NCBI GenBank assembly: GCA_944325595.1
Contig: CALVAQ010000018.1
Coordinates: forward strand, 1 to 44,771
Source: Candidatus Gastranaerophilales bacterium
GTDB lineage: Bacteria > Cyanobacteriota > Vampirovibrionia > Gastranaerophilales > Gastranaerophilaceae
Direction of reading: 5' to 3'
DNA length: 44,771 nt
The notes below the pieces were generated by a model. It did no database searches and was not told where the DNA came from. It saw nothing but the letters and a program-made list of their open reading frames with translations. Made by a program: the position numbers and the translations under genes. This document shows, piece by piece, positions 22,123 through 31,423 of this stretch; position 1 is the first letter of the stretch; each line of letters begins with the position of its first letter.

Positions 22123-23814
22123 ATGAGTGTTGCTGATTTTAGTTTGTACAACAATTTTTTTACACCCGTTCTTATTCTTGACGGTACGGGCAAAATTGCG
22201 TTCAAAAATATTCAGTTTACAAAAATTTTTGGCGGGATAAAAAATCTCGAAAAATTTTCAAAATACTTTTCTTTTGACATCTGTGTTCTGGATTCGGAAG
22301 ATATTTTGCTCTCAAACCCCATAAATTATGCAATAGATTCAAAAGAGAATTTTTGTGCAAGCACCGTTTATCAAAAGACAGAAACACCGCTGTATTTTCA
22401 GTTATGTGCATTTTATTCCGGTGATTACAAAGTACTGACTTTCAAAAATATCACAACGGAACTTCTCTACGAAGAAGTTGAAAAAAGATATTCATTTATC
22501 AGACAGCAGTACTTGAATCTGGTTGAAGAAAACAAACATTTTGCTTCATTACAGCAGCAGGCACAGGCACAAACCGTGAAACTCGGGCTTTTACACAGAA
22601 TTTCGAGTGTAGTCAGAGAGTCTATTGACCTTAACAAAATCATAGACTCCGCACTCAAAGAACTTTTCAATTTGTTCGGTGCAATAAAAGTCTACTATGC
22701 TGCTGCAGAGGGAAACTCCTATGTAATACAACATGCTTATCCTTCAAAATACAAAACATCTGAAAAAATTACGGCAGAACTGCCTGCTGATACACGAAGG
22801 AGTATTTTGTCCAAAGAGATAAAAGTTGAGGTATGCATAAAGGATTTTCTAAACAGCAAAGATACTTATCCATCACAGGTAAACAGAATAGTTATACCCG
22901 TGACAAGGATGCACGATATTCTCGGTATTTTGATAATTTTTACAAATCAAAAAATATTTGACGAATCTCAAAACGATGTCTTGCAGTCAATAGCTTCACA
23001 ACTCGCTTCGGCAATTGTTCAGGCATCTTTATTTTTGCAGCTGAAGCAAAAAAATGACGAACTTGAAAATACATTGAAAGAATTGAAAGAAACCCAGCTG
23101 CAGCTTATCAATTCAGAAAAAATGGCATCTCTGGGTCAGCTGGTGGCAGGTGTTGCGCACGAAATTAATACGCCTCTTGCCTCAATAAATGCAAACAACG
23201 AAATACTCGAAAAACTGCTCAAAAAACTTCCGGAAAATCCGCAATTTGCCGATTACGAAAGAATTTTTTCAAATATAAAAAACATTAATGTAATTGACAA
23301 AGAAGCAATAAAACGTATCAGTCAGATAGTACTAAGTCTCAAAAAGTTTGTCAGACTAGATGAGGCGGATTTGCAATTTGCTGATATAAACAGTGAGCTG
23401 GATTTGACTCTGGAGCTTATAAAACACGAAACAAAAAATAAAATAAAAATCACAAAAAATTATTCAAACATCCCGCCGGTAAAATGCTATCCAAATATGC
23501 TGAACCAGGTTTTTATGAATATTCTTATGAATGCCTGCCAGAGCATGCCTGACGGCGGAGAAATCACTATCACAACAGAATTTTCCGGCAGCAATTTGTT
23601 TGTAAAAATCAAAGATACGGGAACGGGAATTGATGAAAAAATAAAAGACAAATTGTTCCTTGCCGGTACAACAACAAAACAAATCGGAATAGGTACGGGA
23701 CTGGGACTGGCTATTTCAAAAAAAATTGTAGAAAAACACAACGGAAATATTTCTTTTGTCTCAAAGAAAGACAAAGGAACGGAATTTGTTATTCAAATTC
23801 CTGCAGAAAAATAA
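22123..23814 (+). CDS. Cytoplasmic PAS-GAF sensor histidine kinase
   Basis: The order in 563 residues is a PAS-like domain (about 12-112), a coiled coil (115-155), a GAF domain (168-305), another coiled coil (306-332), a HisKA domain with His346 in VAHEINTPLASI, and a HATPase_c domain. The latter has the N-box NILMNACQSMPDGG, the G1 box DTGTGID, the phosphate-binding loop TTKQIGIGTGLGL, and the last strand FVIQIPAEK. No membrane segment or signal peptide is seen, so it should sense an internal signal. No response regulator lies nearby, so it is an orphan kinase. A strong terminator ends it. The upstream ribosome site is weak. Confidence 0.92.
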   Translation: MSVADFSLYNNFFTPVLILDGTGKIAFKNIQFTKIFGGIKNLEKFSKYFSFDICVLDSEDILLSNPINYAIDSKENFCASTVYQKTETPLYFQLCAFYSGDYKVLTFKNITTELLYEEVEKRYSFIRQQYLNLVEENKHFASLQQQAQAQTVKLGLLHRISSVVRESIDLNKIIDSALKELFNLFGAIKVYYAAAEGNSYVIQHAYPSKYKTSEKITAELPADTRRSILSKEIKVEVCIKDFLNSKDTYPSQVNRIVIPVTRMHDILGILIIFTNQKIFDESQNDVLQSIASQLASAIVQASLFLQLKQKNDELENTLKELKETQLQLINSEKMASLGQLVAGVAHEINTPLASINANNEILEKLLKKLPENPQFADYERIFSNIKNINVIDKEAIKRISQIVLSLKKFVRLDEADLQFADINSELDLTLELIKHETKNKIKITKNYSNIPPVKCYPNMLNQVFMNILMNACQSMPDGGEITITTEFSGSNLFVKIKDTGTGIDEKIKDKLFLAGTTTKQIGIGTGLGLAISKKIVEKHNGNISFVSKKDKGTEFVIQIPAEK

Positions 23815-23819
23815 CCGCA

Positions 23820-23853
23820 AAAAAGCCGTTGATTTCAAAATCAACGGCTTTTT
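23820..23853. terminator. Bidirectional intrinsic terminator
   Basis: A 15-bp perfect stem (23820-23834 with 23839-23853, GCCGTTGATT core) has a TCAA loop and A/T runs on either side. It serves the histidine kinase and the convergent aminotransferase. Confidence 0.92.
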
Positions 23854-23874
23854 CAATAAAAATTATTTCAAAAA

Positions 23875-25023
23875 TTAAACCAGATTTTCAATAGCTGCTT
23901 TTACACCGCTGCCCAATTCAAATTTGTATCCCAGCTTGTACAGACTTGCCTCCAGAGAAGCAACAGCAGCCAGAACATCTCTGTCGCAGACAAAACCGAG
24001 TGTACCCATTCTGAAAATTTTGTCTTTCAAATCATTCTGTCCGTTGGCAACAACAATATCAAAATCTTTTTTCAAAGTGCTTCTGATATCAGGAACAGAA
24101 ATACCCTCCGGAGGATAGACAGAGGTGATTGCGTTTGATGCAATTGCATCATCTTCTACCATAAGTTTTAAACCGATTTTTTTGATAGCTGCACGCAAGG
24201 CTTTTGCATGTTTTGCGTGGCGGGCAAGAACGTTTTCCCGTCCGTCTTTTTTCATCATTTTCAACGCTTCATTTAAAGCAACTATCAAATTCACAGCCGG
24301 AGTGTAAGGTGTTGAGTTTGCCTTTACCGATTTTTTGTATGCTGACCAGTCAAAGTAGAAAGAAGGGTGTTTGCACTGTTCATGAAGTTTGAAGGCTTTT
24401 TCGCTTGCTGCAAGAAAAGCCAGTCCCGGCGGAATCATAAACCCTTTTTGTGAACCGGAAATCAATACATCAATACCCCATTCATCCATCTTGCACTCAA
24501 TAGCTCCGACGGAAGTTACACCGTCGACAACGGAAACAGCGCCGTGTGCTTTGATTATTGCCGCAAGTTCTTTCAAAGGATTTGTGACACCCGTGGAGGT
24601 TTCGTTGTGAGTGAGTGTGACAATTTTTATTTCTTTGTTTACATCTGCAGCCAGTCTTTCTTTGAGCACCTCGGGGTCGATTGCCTGACCTGCAGGAACT
24701 TCTGTTTTTTCAACATCTGCACCGCAGGATGCAGCTATTTTTGCCCAGCGGTTTCCAAAATTTCCGATAACAAGAGACAAGACTTTGTCTCCTTCGTTTA
24801 TGAGGTTCGAAAGTGCCGCTTCCATTGCACCCGTACCGCTTGAGGTATATATGAATACGTCATTTTGTGTTTGAAACAGCCATTTCAAATCGGCATATGT
24901 TTCTTCCAAAATTGCGGAAAACTCACTGCTTCTGTGTCCTATGGGGTGTTTCGCCATAGCAAGAAGTACGCTTTCCGGAACAGGCGTGGGTCCGGGTATC
25001 ATCAAAAAAGATTTGTCTTTCAT
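23875..25023 (-). CDS. Class V aminotransferase (alanine/serine-glyoxylate type)
   Basis: This PLP enzyme of 382 residues belongs to the small-subunit-of-soluble-hydrogenase/PucG-like group that is common in cyanobacteria. It opens MIPGPTPVPESV (8-19), followed by GHRSSEF (29-35), SSGTGAMEAAL (61-71), HNETSTG (139-145), VVDGVTSVG (165-173) and the Schiff-base Lys193 in SGSQKGFM. The C-terminal domain closes with FRMGTLGFV. The likely reaction is amino transfer from serine or alanine to glyoxylate or pyruvate; the hydrogenase label used for homologues is misleading. It is monocistronic, with a normal ATG at 25023. Confidence 0.88.
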   Translation of the reverse strand: MKDKSFLMIPGPTPVPESVLLAMAKHPIGHRSSEFSAILEETYADLKWLFQTQNDVFIYTSSGTGAMEAALSNLINEGDKVLSLVIGNFGNRWAKIAASCGADVEKTEVPAGQAIDPEVLKERLAADVNKEIKIVTLTHNETSTGVTNPLKELAAIIKAHGAVSVVDGVTSVGAIECKMDEWGIDVLISGSQKGFMIPPGLAFLAASEKAFKLHEQCKHPSFYFDWSAYKKSVKANSTPYTPAVNLIVALNEALKMMKKDGRENVLARHAKHAKALRAAIKKIGLKLMVEDDAIASNAITSVYPPEGISVPDIRSTLKKDFDIVVANGQNDLKDKIFRMGTLGFVCDRDVLAAVASLEASLYKLGYKFELGSGVKAAIENLV

Positions 25024-25194
25024 AGTAAACTCCTGTTAATGTGACTATATTTTCATTCTCCCACTTTTGAAGAAAAATAAAAAATTAATTACAAAGATTT
25101 ACACAATTTTTATATTTATTTTTACGTTATTTTTTAGTAAAATTCTTTTTGAACCGAGATTTTTGTTCAAAACGGATGTTGAATTGGAAGTTTT

Positions 25195-26535
25195 ATGAAG
25201 TTTACTTTTGATGAAATAATAAAAGCCGCAGATGCACAGGTTTTGTATAAAACAAATACTTCAGGTGTTTTCAGTATTTCAACGGATTCGAGAAATATTT
25301 CATCAAACGATATTTATCTGCCGCTTAAGGGTGAAAAATTTGACGGGCACAATTTTATAAATGATGCTCTCAAAAAAGGTGCCAGAGGTTATTTTACTTC
25401 TGACAAAAACCTCACAAGCCCCGATGCAAAATTTATTTTGTATGTTGAAAATACGCTCGAAGCATATTTGAAAATTGCTTCTTATTACAAAACAAAAATC
25501 AATCCTATTACAATAGCCGTAACGGGAAGTTCGGGAAAAACAACAACAAAAGAAATGATGGCATCTGTTGCTGCGGAAAAGTACAAAACCCACAAATCAA
25601 TACTAAATCACAACAATGAAATCGGTCTTTGCCAGACAATGCTTTCTATGGGTGAAGATACAGAGGTTTTGATAGTTGAGATGGGTATGAGAGGTTTTGG
25701 AGAAATTGAGCTTCTGTCAAAATATGCAAAACCTGATATTGCAATAATTGCCAACACCGGAACAGCTCATATAGGCAGATTGGGCTCAGTTAAAAACATT
25801 GCAAAAGCAAAATGCGAAATCACAAAATACCTCCATCCCGAAGGACTTTTAATTGCCCATGATACGGAATTAATCAGAGAAACAAATACTTTTGAAGGTC
25901 AAACAATATATGCCGGATTGAATTCACCGGAGTTGACGGATATAAAACTCGGGGCAAATTCAAGCGAGTTTGTTTTTAAAAATCAAAAATACAAACTTAA
26001 TGTCGAAGGCAAACACAATATTCAAAATGCGCTTTTTGTCATCCTTGCAGGTTTAAAACTCGGTATAGATTCAAAATCTATTGCAGCAGGACTTGAAAAA
26101 TACAGACCTATCGAAAAACGCTGGGAAATCAGTGAAATTTCCGGCTACAAAATAATCAATGACAGCTACAATTCAAATCCGGAATCTCTCAAAGCCGCAG
26201 TTTCAACCTTTCTTTCAACCCAAAAATTACCGAGAGCCCTTGTCCTTGGTGATATGGGGGAACTCGGAAAAGACGAAAAAAAATATCACAAAGAAATTGG
26301 CGGATTTTTAGAGAAAAACTTCGATGATTTCAAGCTCATTACAGTAGGAAACCTATCAAAATATATAATCAAAGGGCTTTCTGACGAAAAAAAATTTGAT
26401 GCAAAAAACTTTGAGTCAAATTACGATGCGGCAAAATATATCTTGGAAAATATTCCTGCCGGTACTACAATGTTGTTTAAAGCATCACGTTCAATGAAAT
26501 TTGAAGAGATAATCAAGGAGTTGGAGAAAAAATGA
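25195..26535 (+). CDS. murF: UDP-N-acetylmuramoyl-tripeptide--D-alanyl-D-alanine ligase
   Basis: MurF adds D-Ala-D-Ala to the UDP-MurNAc tripeptide, the last cytoplasmic step. Of 446 residues, the N-terminal domain contains STDSRNISSNDIYLPLKG (29-46), the ATP loop is TGSSGKTTTK (110-119), and HNNEIGL and EMGMRGFGEI identify MurF. Near the end are INDSYNSNPES and VLGDMGELG. It leads a cluster of five genes. The ribosome site GGAAG precedes ATG 25195 by about 6 bases. It overlaps mraY by four bases (ATGA). No murE, murC, murB or ddl is present here. Confidence 0.96.
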   Translation: MKFTFDEIIKAADAQVLYKTNTSGVFSISTDSRNISSNDIYLPLKGEKFDGHNFINDALKKGARGYFTSDKNLTSPDAKFILYVENTLEAYLKIASYYKTKINPITIAVTGSSGKTTTKEMMASVAAEKYKTHKSILNHNNEIGLCQTMLSMGEDTEVLIVEMGMRGFGEIELLSKYAKPDIAIIANTGTAHIGRLGSVKNIAKAKCEITKYLHPEGLLIAHDTELIRETNTFEGQTIYAGLNSPELTDIKLGANSSEFVFKNQKYKLNVEGKHNIQNALFVILAGLKLGIDSKSIAAGLEKYRPIEKRWEISEISGYKIINDSYNSNPESLKAAVSTFLSTQKLPRALVLGDMGELGKDEKKYHKEIGGFLEKNFDDFKLITVGNLSKYIIKGLSDEKKFDAKNFESNYDAAKYILENIPAGTTMLFKASRSMKFEEIIKELEKK

Positions 26536-27497
26536 TTCTGGCAATAGTAGCAGCACTCATAGCATTTGTACTGTCATTGCTGTTTGGAGTTCCTTATATA
26601 GAATTTTTAAAAAAGAAAATGCTCGGGCAATATATCAGGGAAGAAGCTCCTGAAAGCCACGCAAAAAAAGGCGGAACACCTACAACAGGAGGCGTGTTTC
26701 TTGTAATAGCAGCCGTGCTTGCTGCTGTAATTTCACTTTTTATGGCGGAAAAAACCTCAACCGGTGCATTTTTGATACTGATTACGTTCATTTTCTATAT
26801 GTTTGCAGGGTTTCAGGATGATGCGCAAAAATTTGAACATCATGCAAACAAAGGTCTGAGTGCCAGAGGAAAATTGATTTTGCAGATAGCAATTGCCTGT
26901 CTGCCGGTTATGTTTGTTACAATCAGCGGAAGAACATTTTTGACGTTCGGGCATTATGCAATAAATCTCGGTTATTTTTATCCTGTGTTCGGAATATTCC
27001 TCGTTACAGGTGTGTCAAATGCCGTAAACCTCACAGACGGGCTGGACGGACTGGCTTCTTCAAATATGGTTATATCGCTTGCTGCACTTGCTGTAATAAA
27101 TCTCATAATGGGAAATATTGACCTTGCCATAATCTGCACTTCTATAATGGGTGCATGTCTCGGGTTTTTGTATTTTAACAGATATCCGGCAAAAGTCTTT
27201 ATGGGTGATACCGGCTCGCTCGCTCTGGGCGGGGTTCTCGGTACAATTGCCGTTATGGGAAAATTTGAACTCTGGCTTATTCCGATAGGGATAATATATT
27301 TGATAGAAACTCTTTCCGTTATGATTCAGGTTACGAGTTTTAAGCTGACAGGAAAAAGAGTTTTTAAAATGAGTCCTATTCATCACCATTTTGAGCTTTG
27401 CGGATGGAACGAAATAAAAATAGTAAAAGTTTTTTCTTTTGTGACATTTATCTTTTGTTCCGGTGCGGTTGCGCTTTTCTGGTATTTGAACAGGTAG
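26532..27497 (+). CDS. mraY: Phospho-MurNAc-pentapeptide transferase (lipid I synthase)
   Basis: MraY transfers phospho-MurNAc-pentapeptide to undecaprenyl phosphate at the inner membrane. The 321 residues form about ten membrane helices. Conserved cytoplasmic loops are seen: SHAKKGGTPTTGG, the DDAQK aspartate pair, NAVNLTDGLDGLASS, FMGDTGSLALGG and the histidine loop SPIHHHFELCGW. The start overlaps the murF stop, indicating translational coupling. The length is slightly shorter than the 360-residue E. coli enzyme, as in Gram-positive and cyanobacterial-type proteins. The assignment is secure. Confidence 0.97.
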   Translation: MILAIVAALIAFVLSLLFGVPYIEFLKKKMLGQYIREEAPESHAKKGGTPTTGGVFLVIAAVLAAVISLFMAEKTSTGAFLILITFIFYMFAGFQDDAQKFEHHANKGLSARGKLILQIAIACLPVMFVTISGRTFLTFGHYAINLGYFYPVFGIFLVTGVSNAVNLTDGLDGLASSNMVISLAALAVINLIMGNIDLAIICTSIMGACLGFLYFNRYPAKVFMGDTGSLALGGVLGTIAVMGKFELWLIPIGIIYLIETLSVMIQVTSFKLTGKRVFKMSPIHHHFELCGWNEIKIVKVFSFVTFIFCSGAVALFWYLNR

Positions 27498-27513
27498 AAA
27501 CAGGTTAAAAGTT

Positions 27514-28890
27514 ATGATTAGAAAATGGTTTGACAAAAAAGTTCTTATACTCGGGTTATCAAAAAGCGGTGTTGCTGCTGCAAAGTACTTGAATGACAAG
27601 GGTGCTCAATGTTTTATTACAGAGAAAAAACCTCTTGCTGATAAAGACAAACAGCTTGTTGAAGAATTGACTGCTGCAGGAATCAAAACAGAGTTTGAAC
27701 ACCATTCGGATGAGTTTATGGAGGATGTTTATATAGCCGTAACAAGCCCCGGTATTCCTCCGAACAGCGAACTTATGCAAAAACTCAAAGAGAAAAATAT
27801 ACAGGTAATCAGTGAGATTGAACTTGCATATCTTGAAACACAAATTCCTTTTGTGGCTATTACGGGAACAAACGGAAAAACAACCACAACAGAGCTTACA
27901 AATTTTATTCTAAACAAAGAATATAAAGCAGAAAAATGCGGAAATATAGGAATACCTCCGTGTTCTTTGCTCAGGGATTTAAACACGGATAAAGAAAAAG
28001 AAACAGACTTTTTTGTATGTGAAGTCAGCTCGTTTCAACTGACATACAGTCCGAGTTTTCGTCCTCAAATTGCCGTATGGATGAACTTTACGCCCGATCA
28101 TATAGACTGGCACGGCGGTTTGGACAAGTATTTTGAAGCAAAAGCTTCTCTTTTTGCTCCGGAAAAAAGACCCGGATTTGCTGTTTTTAATGCGGAGGAT
28201 GAAAAGGTTTTTGAGTTCGGAAAAAGCTATGCGGGTGAAAAATTCTTTTTCGGAAAAGAACTGGAAACAAACTGCTCTTACATAAAAGACGGTGCAATAT
28301 ACTTTAAACGTGAACCAAAAAATATTGAAGAAAAAATCATTGACCTGAAAGACATACCGCTTGTCGGAAATCACAATTACCAGAATGTTATGGCATCTGT
28401 CATCTGTGCAAAAATCTGCGGCGTGGACAATGAGAAAATTCAACAGGCAATAAAAGAATTCAAAGCACCCGAACACAGATGCGAGTTTGTTGCAAACATA
28501 CAGGGAAAAGATGTTTACAATGACTCTAAAGCTACAAATCCCGAGGCTGCAATTTTTGCATTAAAATCATTTGAAGGCAGAACGCTCACACTGATTGCCG
28601 GCGGTACGGACAAGATGACGGATTTAACGGAGTTTTGCGAAACCGTTAAAAAATATGTGAAAACAGTGGTTTTACTGGGAGCAGCAAAAGAAAGGTTTGA
28701 AGCGGAATTACGCAAAAACGGATTTGAAAATATCGTAACAGCAGACTCCTTTACCGACGGTGTGGATAAAGCATTTGAAACAGACAGTGAAGTAATTTTG
28801 CTCTCTCCTGCCTGCTCAAGTTACGATATGTTCTCAGGATATGAAGAACGAGGAAGAGTATTCAAAGACTATGCCTTATCAAAGAAATAA
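27514..28890 (+). CDS. murD: UDP-N-acetylmuramoylalanine--D-glutamate ligase
   Basis: MurD adds D-Glu to UDP-MurNAc-L-Ala. The 458 residues show the Rossmann-type N-domain (LILGLSKSGVAAAKYL, 11-25), the ATP loop ITGTNGKTTTTE (117-128), the NIGIPP turn, EVSSFQL, FTPDHIDWHGG and, in the C-domain, NDSKATNPEA and LIAGGTDK. It ends in LSPACSSYDMFSGYEERG. It is followed by ftsW with an overlapping start. The 16-base gap from mraY keeps it in the operon. Confidence 0.96.
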   Translation: MIRKWFDKKVLILGLSKSGVAAAKYLNDKGAQCFITEKKPLADKDKQLVEELTAAGIKTEFEHHSDEFMEDVYIAVTSPGIPPNSELMQKLKEKNIQVISEIELAYLETQIPFVAITGTNGKTTTTELTNFILNKEYKAEKCGNIGIPPCSLLRDLNTDKEKETDFFVCEVSSFQLTYSPSFRPQIAVWMNFTPDHIDWHGGLDKYFEAKASLFAPEKRPGFAVFNAEDEKVFEFGKSYAGEKFFFGKELETNCSYIKDGAIYFKREPKNIEEKIIDLKDIPLVGNHNYQNVMASVICAKICGVDNEKIQQAIKEFKAPEHRCEFVANIQGKDVYNDSKATNPEAAIFALKSFEGRTLTLIAGGTDKMTDLTEFCETVKKYVKTVVLLGAAKERFEAELRKNGFENIVTADSFTDGVDKAFETDSEVILLSPACSSYDMFSGYEERGRVFKDYALSKK

Positions 28891-30079
28891 CAGACGAAGA
28901 AGAAATACGGAATATGAAACTGACAACTACAGACCGGTGAATGACGTGGTGCTGTCTCCTCCTGACACAACATTGATGGTTGTGGTTGCTTTTCTTGTTG
29001 TGATAGGGCTTATGGCAATATTCAGCGCCGGTGCACCAAAGGCTATGGAAATGGGTGAAAATCCGGCATCGTTTGCGCTGAAACAGTTTGCTTATTTGAT
29101 AGTCGGGCTCGTCGGTATGAAATACTTTATAAAACTCGATTACAAAAAACTCAAGGACTGGGCGGTTCCGTTTGCATGGTTTGTAATTATAATGCTTGCT
29201 CTGGTTGATTTTACTCCGCTTGGTGTTGTTGTAAACGGGGCAAGAAGATGGATTGTTCTGGGTCCGATACAGTTTCAGCCGTCAGAGATGACAAAGTTTG
29301 CTGTTATTATGCTGCTTTCAAATGCATTTTACAAAGATTCTGCGATATTTAGTTCACACAAGATAATGCGGTACTTTTTCCCTATTCTTGTGATGATATT
29401 TCTTGTTTACAAACAGCCGAACCTGTCTATGGTTATTTTGCTCCTTTTGACATCAATGGTAATGTATTTGAGTGTTTCCGGTTCGATAAAATATATGATT
29501 ACACTCGGTCTTGCCGGAATAGCAGCGGCGTTTGGAACTTTTCTTTTGTTCGGACAAAAACTTTTGCACGGATATCAGATGCAGCGTATTCAAATCTGGC
29601 TGAATCCGAATTCGGATCCGTACGGAGCGGGATATAATATTATCCAGTCATTGCTTGCTTTTGCCGCCGGCGGATTTTGGGGTGTGGGATACGGAAACTC
29701 AAAACAAAAACTTGCATGGCTGCCGGAAGGTCACACTGACTTTATTTTTGCGGTAATTGCAGAGGAGCTGGGTTTTATCGGATGTCTTCTTGTTATCGGT
29801 TTGTTCTGGACATTTATTCATAGAGGTATTATTATTTCTTCGAGAGCGAACGATATGTTCGGCAAACTTATGGCGGTTGGTATTACTTTGTCTATAGGAT
29901 TGCAGGCATTCATAAACATGAGTGTATCAAGCTCCCTGATACCGGCGACAGGCGTTCCGCTGCCGTTTATAAGTTACGGAGGGACATCTCTGATTGTTTC
30001 TCTGTGTATGGTCGGAGTGCTTTTAAATATTTCAAAAAAGAGAATAAAGAGGATTAGAAACTATGACAGAGCATATTAA
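28871..30079 (+). CDS. ftsW: SEDS peptidoglycan glycosyltransferase FtsW
   Basis: This is the septal lipid II polymerase of the divisome. From ATG 28871 it has 402 residues; an in-frame ATG at 28841 would add ten residues, but its AGG lies only two bases from the start, so I prefer 28871. A basic cytoplasmic tail (RNNRRRRN) precedes about ten membrane helices. Family motifs include GARRWIVLGPIQFQPSEM, the catalytic-loop region with HTDFIFAVIAEELGF, and PLPFISYGGTS. FtsW rather than RodA is favoured by its position between murD and murG. It overlaps murD by 20 bases and murG by 17. Confidence 0.95.
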   Translation: MPYQRNNRRRRNTEYETDNYRPVNDVVLSPPDTTLMVVVAFLVVIGLMAIFSAGAPKAMEMGENPASFALKQFAYLIVGLVGMKYFIKLDYKKLKDWAVPFAWFVIIMLALVDFTPLGVVVNGARRWIVLGPIQFQPSEMTKFAVIMLLSNAFYKDSAIFSSHKIMRYFFPILVMIFLVYKQPNLSMVILLLLTSMVMYLSVSGSIKYMITLGLAGIAAAFGTFLLFGQKLLHGYQMQRIQIWLNPNSDPYGAGYNIIQSLLAFAAGGFWGVGYGNSKQKLAWLPEGHTDFIFAVIAEELGFIGCLLVIGLFWTFIHRGIIISSRANDMFGKLMAVGITLSIGLQAFINMSVSSSLIPATGVPLPFISYGGTSLIVSLCMVGVLLNISKKRIKRIRNYDRAY

Positions 30080-31196
30080 TAATAAAAAATATACATATTT
30101 TGTAACAGGCGGAGGAACAGGCGGACATATCTATCCTGCTGTTGCTGTCGGGTTTGCTCTTCAAAAAGAACCGGATACGGACAAGGTCTTTTATGTCGGA
30201 AATCCAAACAATCTTGAAAAGAAAATAGCAGAAGACAAAGTTTTTGACTTTCTTGGCGTAAACATTAGCGCAATGCCCAAAACGCTGTCTTTTGATTTTG
30301 TAAAATGGAATTTTCAACTGCTCTTTGCAACTATTAAAGCAATAAGCTATATTTTTAAATACAAACCAAGTCTTATATTTGGCACAGGCGGATATGTAAG
30401 TGCGCCAATGCTTTTTGCCGGAGTTTTGACAGGTACTCCGATTGTTTTGCATGAATGTGATGCAATTCCCGGAAAAGTTTCAAAACTTTTGGCTCCTTAT
30501 GCAAAGTTTGTATCGATTGCGTTTGAAAGCGCAAAAGAACAATTGAAATCGAACAATATAAAATTCAACGGGAATCCGATAAGAGAAGAATTTTCGAGTA
30601 CGGACAGATATCACGCCCGTCAGATTTGGAAACTCAAAGACCGCCTTACAATAATGGTCATGGGCGGTTCTCAGGGTGCAAAAAAATTGAACAGCGTAAT
30701 TGTTCAAAACCTCAAAAAACTTTTCAAAAAGTATGATATTCAAATTATTCACCAAACAGGTTTGAAGAATTATGATGATACGGTAAAAGAACTCAAAAAA
30801 GTTTATCCGAACTATACGGAAAATTCGCAGTATATAATAAGACCTTATTTCAAAAAAATGTATCTGCCCATGCTGGCATCAGACATTGCGGTTTCAAGGG
30901 CAGGCTCTTTGAGTATTTCGGAAATATGTGCTTCCGGTCTTGCTTCTATTCTTGTACCTTATCCGTATGCAGCTGCTGATCATCAGAGAAAAAATGCAAA
31001 AGAAATGGAAGAACTCAATGCGGCATTGTATCTGGATGATACTGACTGTACCGCAGAAGCTTTAATGGAAAAACTGGAAGAACTCATAAACAATACACAA
31101 AAAATGATTGAGCTTCAAAACAATGCCAAAAAGCTTGTCAGAAAAGATGCAACAAAAGATATTGTAGGGCAGATTAAAGAAGTTCTGAATAAATGA
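30063..31196 (+). CDS. murG: UDP-GlcNAc--undecaprenyl-MurNAc-pentapeptide GlcNAc transferase
   Basis: MurG completes lipid II at the inner face of the membrane. The GT28-family protein has 377 residues with the N-terminal glycine loop GGGTGGHIYPA (16-26) and the second loop GTGGYVSAP. HECDAIPGKVSK replaces the more usual HEQNxxxG form. Also visible are MGGSQGAKKLN, the acceptor/donor site SRAGSLSISE (SRAG box), and PYPYAAADHQRKNA. The ribosome site GAGG lies about 10 bases before ATG 30063, within the end of ftsW. It is the last gene of the cluster; no terminator is evident after it. Confidence 0.96.
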   Translation: MTEHINNKKYTYFVTGGGTGGHIYPAVAVGFALQKEPDTDKVFYVGNPNNLEKKIAEDKVFDFLGVNISAMPKTLSFDFVKWNFQLLFATIKAISYIFKYKPSLIFGTGGYVSAPMLFAGVLTGTPIVLHECDAIPGKVSKLLAPYAKFVSIAFESAKEQLKSNNIKFNGNPIREEFSSTDRYHARQIWKLKDRLTIMVMGGSQGAKKLNSVIVQNLKKLFKKYDIQIIHQTGLKNYDDTVKELKKVYPNYTENSQYIIRPYFKKMYLPMLASDIAVSRAGSLSISEICASGLASILVPYPYAAADHQRKNAKEMEELNAALYLDDTDCTAEALMEKLEELINNTQKMIELQNNAKKLVRKDATKDIVGQIKEVLNK

Positions 31197-31365
31197 TTTT
31201 GAGCGTTTTGTACAATATTCGTAAATACATTTTGCTCTGAGCTTTCTCGCAAAACTTTGCGCTTATTCATCATGTCCGGCAGATATTGTATTATAAACGT
31301 ATAATAAACATATAAAGACTTTCATTTTTTGAATTAAGGTCTTTTCATATTAAAACAGATATATG

Positions 31366-31394
31366 TTCATAATTTTATAAACATTATGTATAAT
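31366..31394 (+). promoter_or_regulatory. Putative promoter of prepilin-like gene 3
   Basis: TTCATA (31366-31371), a 17-base spacer and TATAAT (31389-31394) with an extended -10 TG lie 30 bases before ATG 31424. The -35 is weak. Confidence 0.45.
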
Positions 31395-31423
31395 AAATAA
31401 TATAAATCAAATTGGAGTTATGT

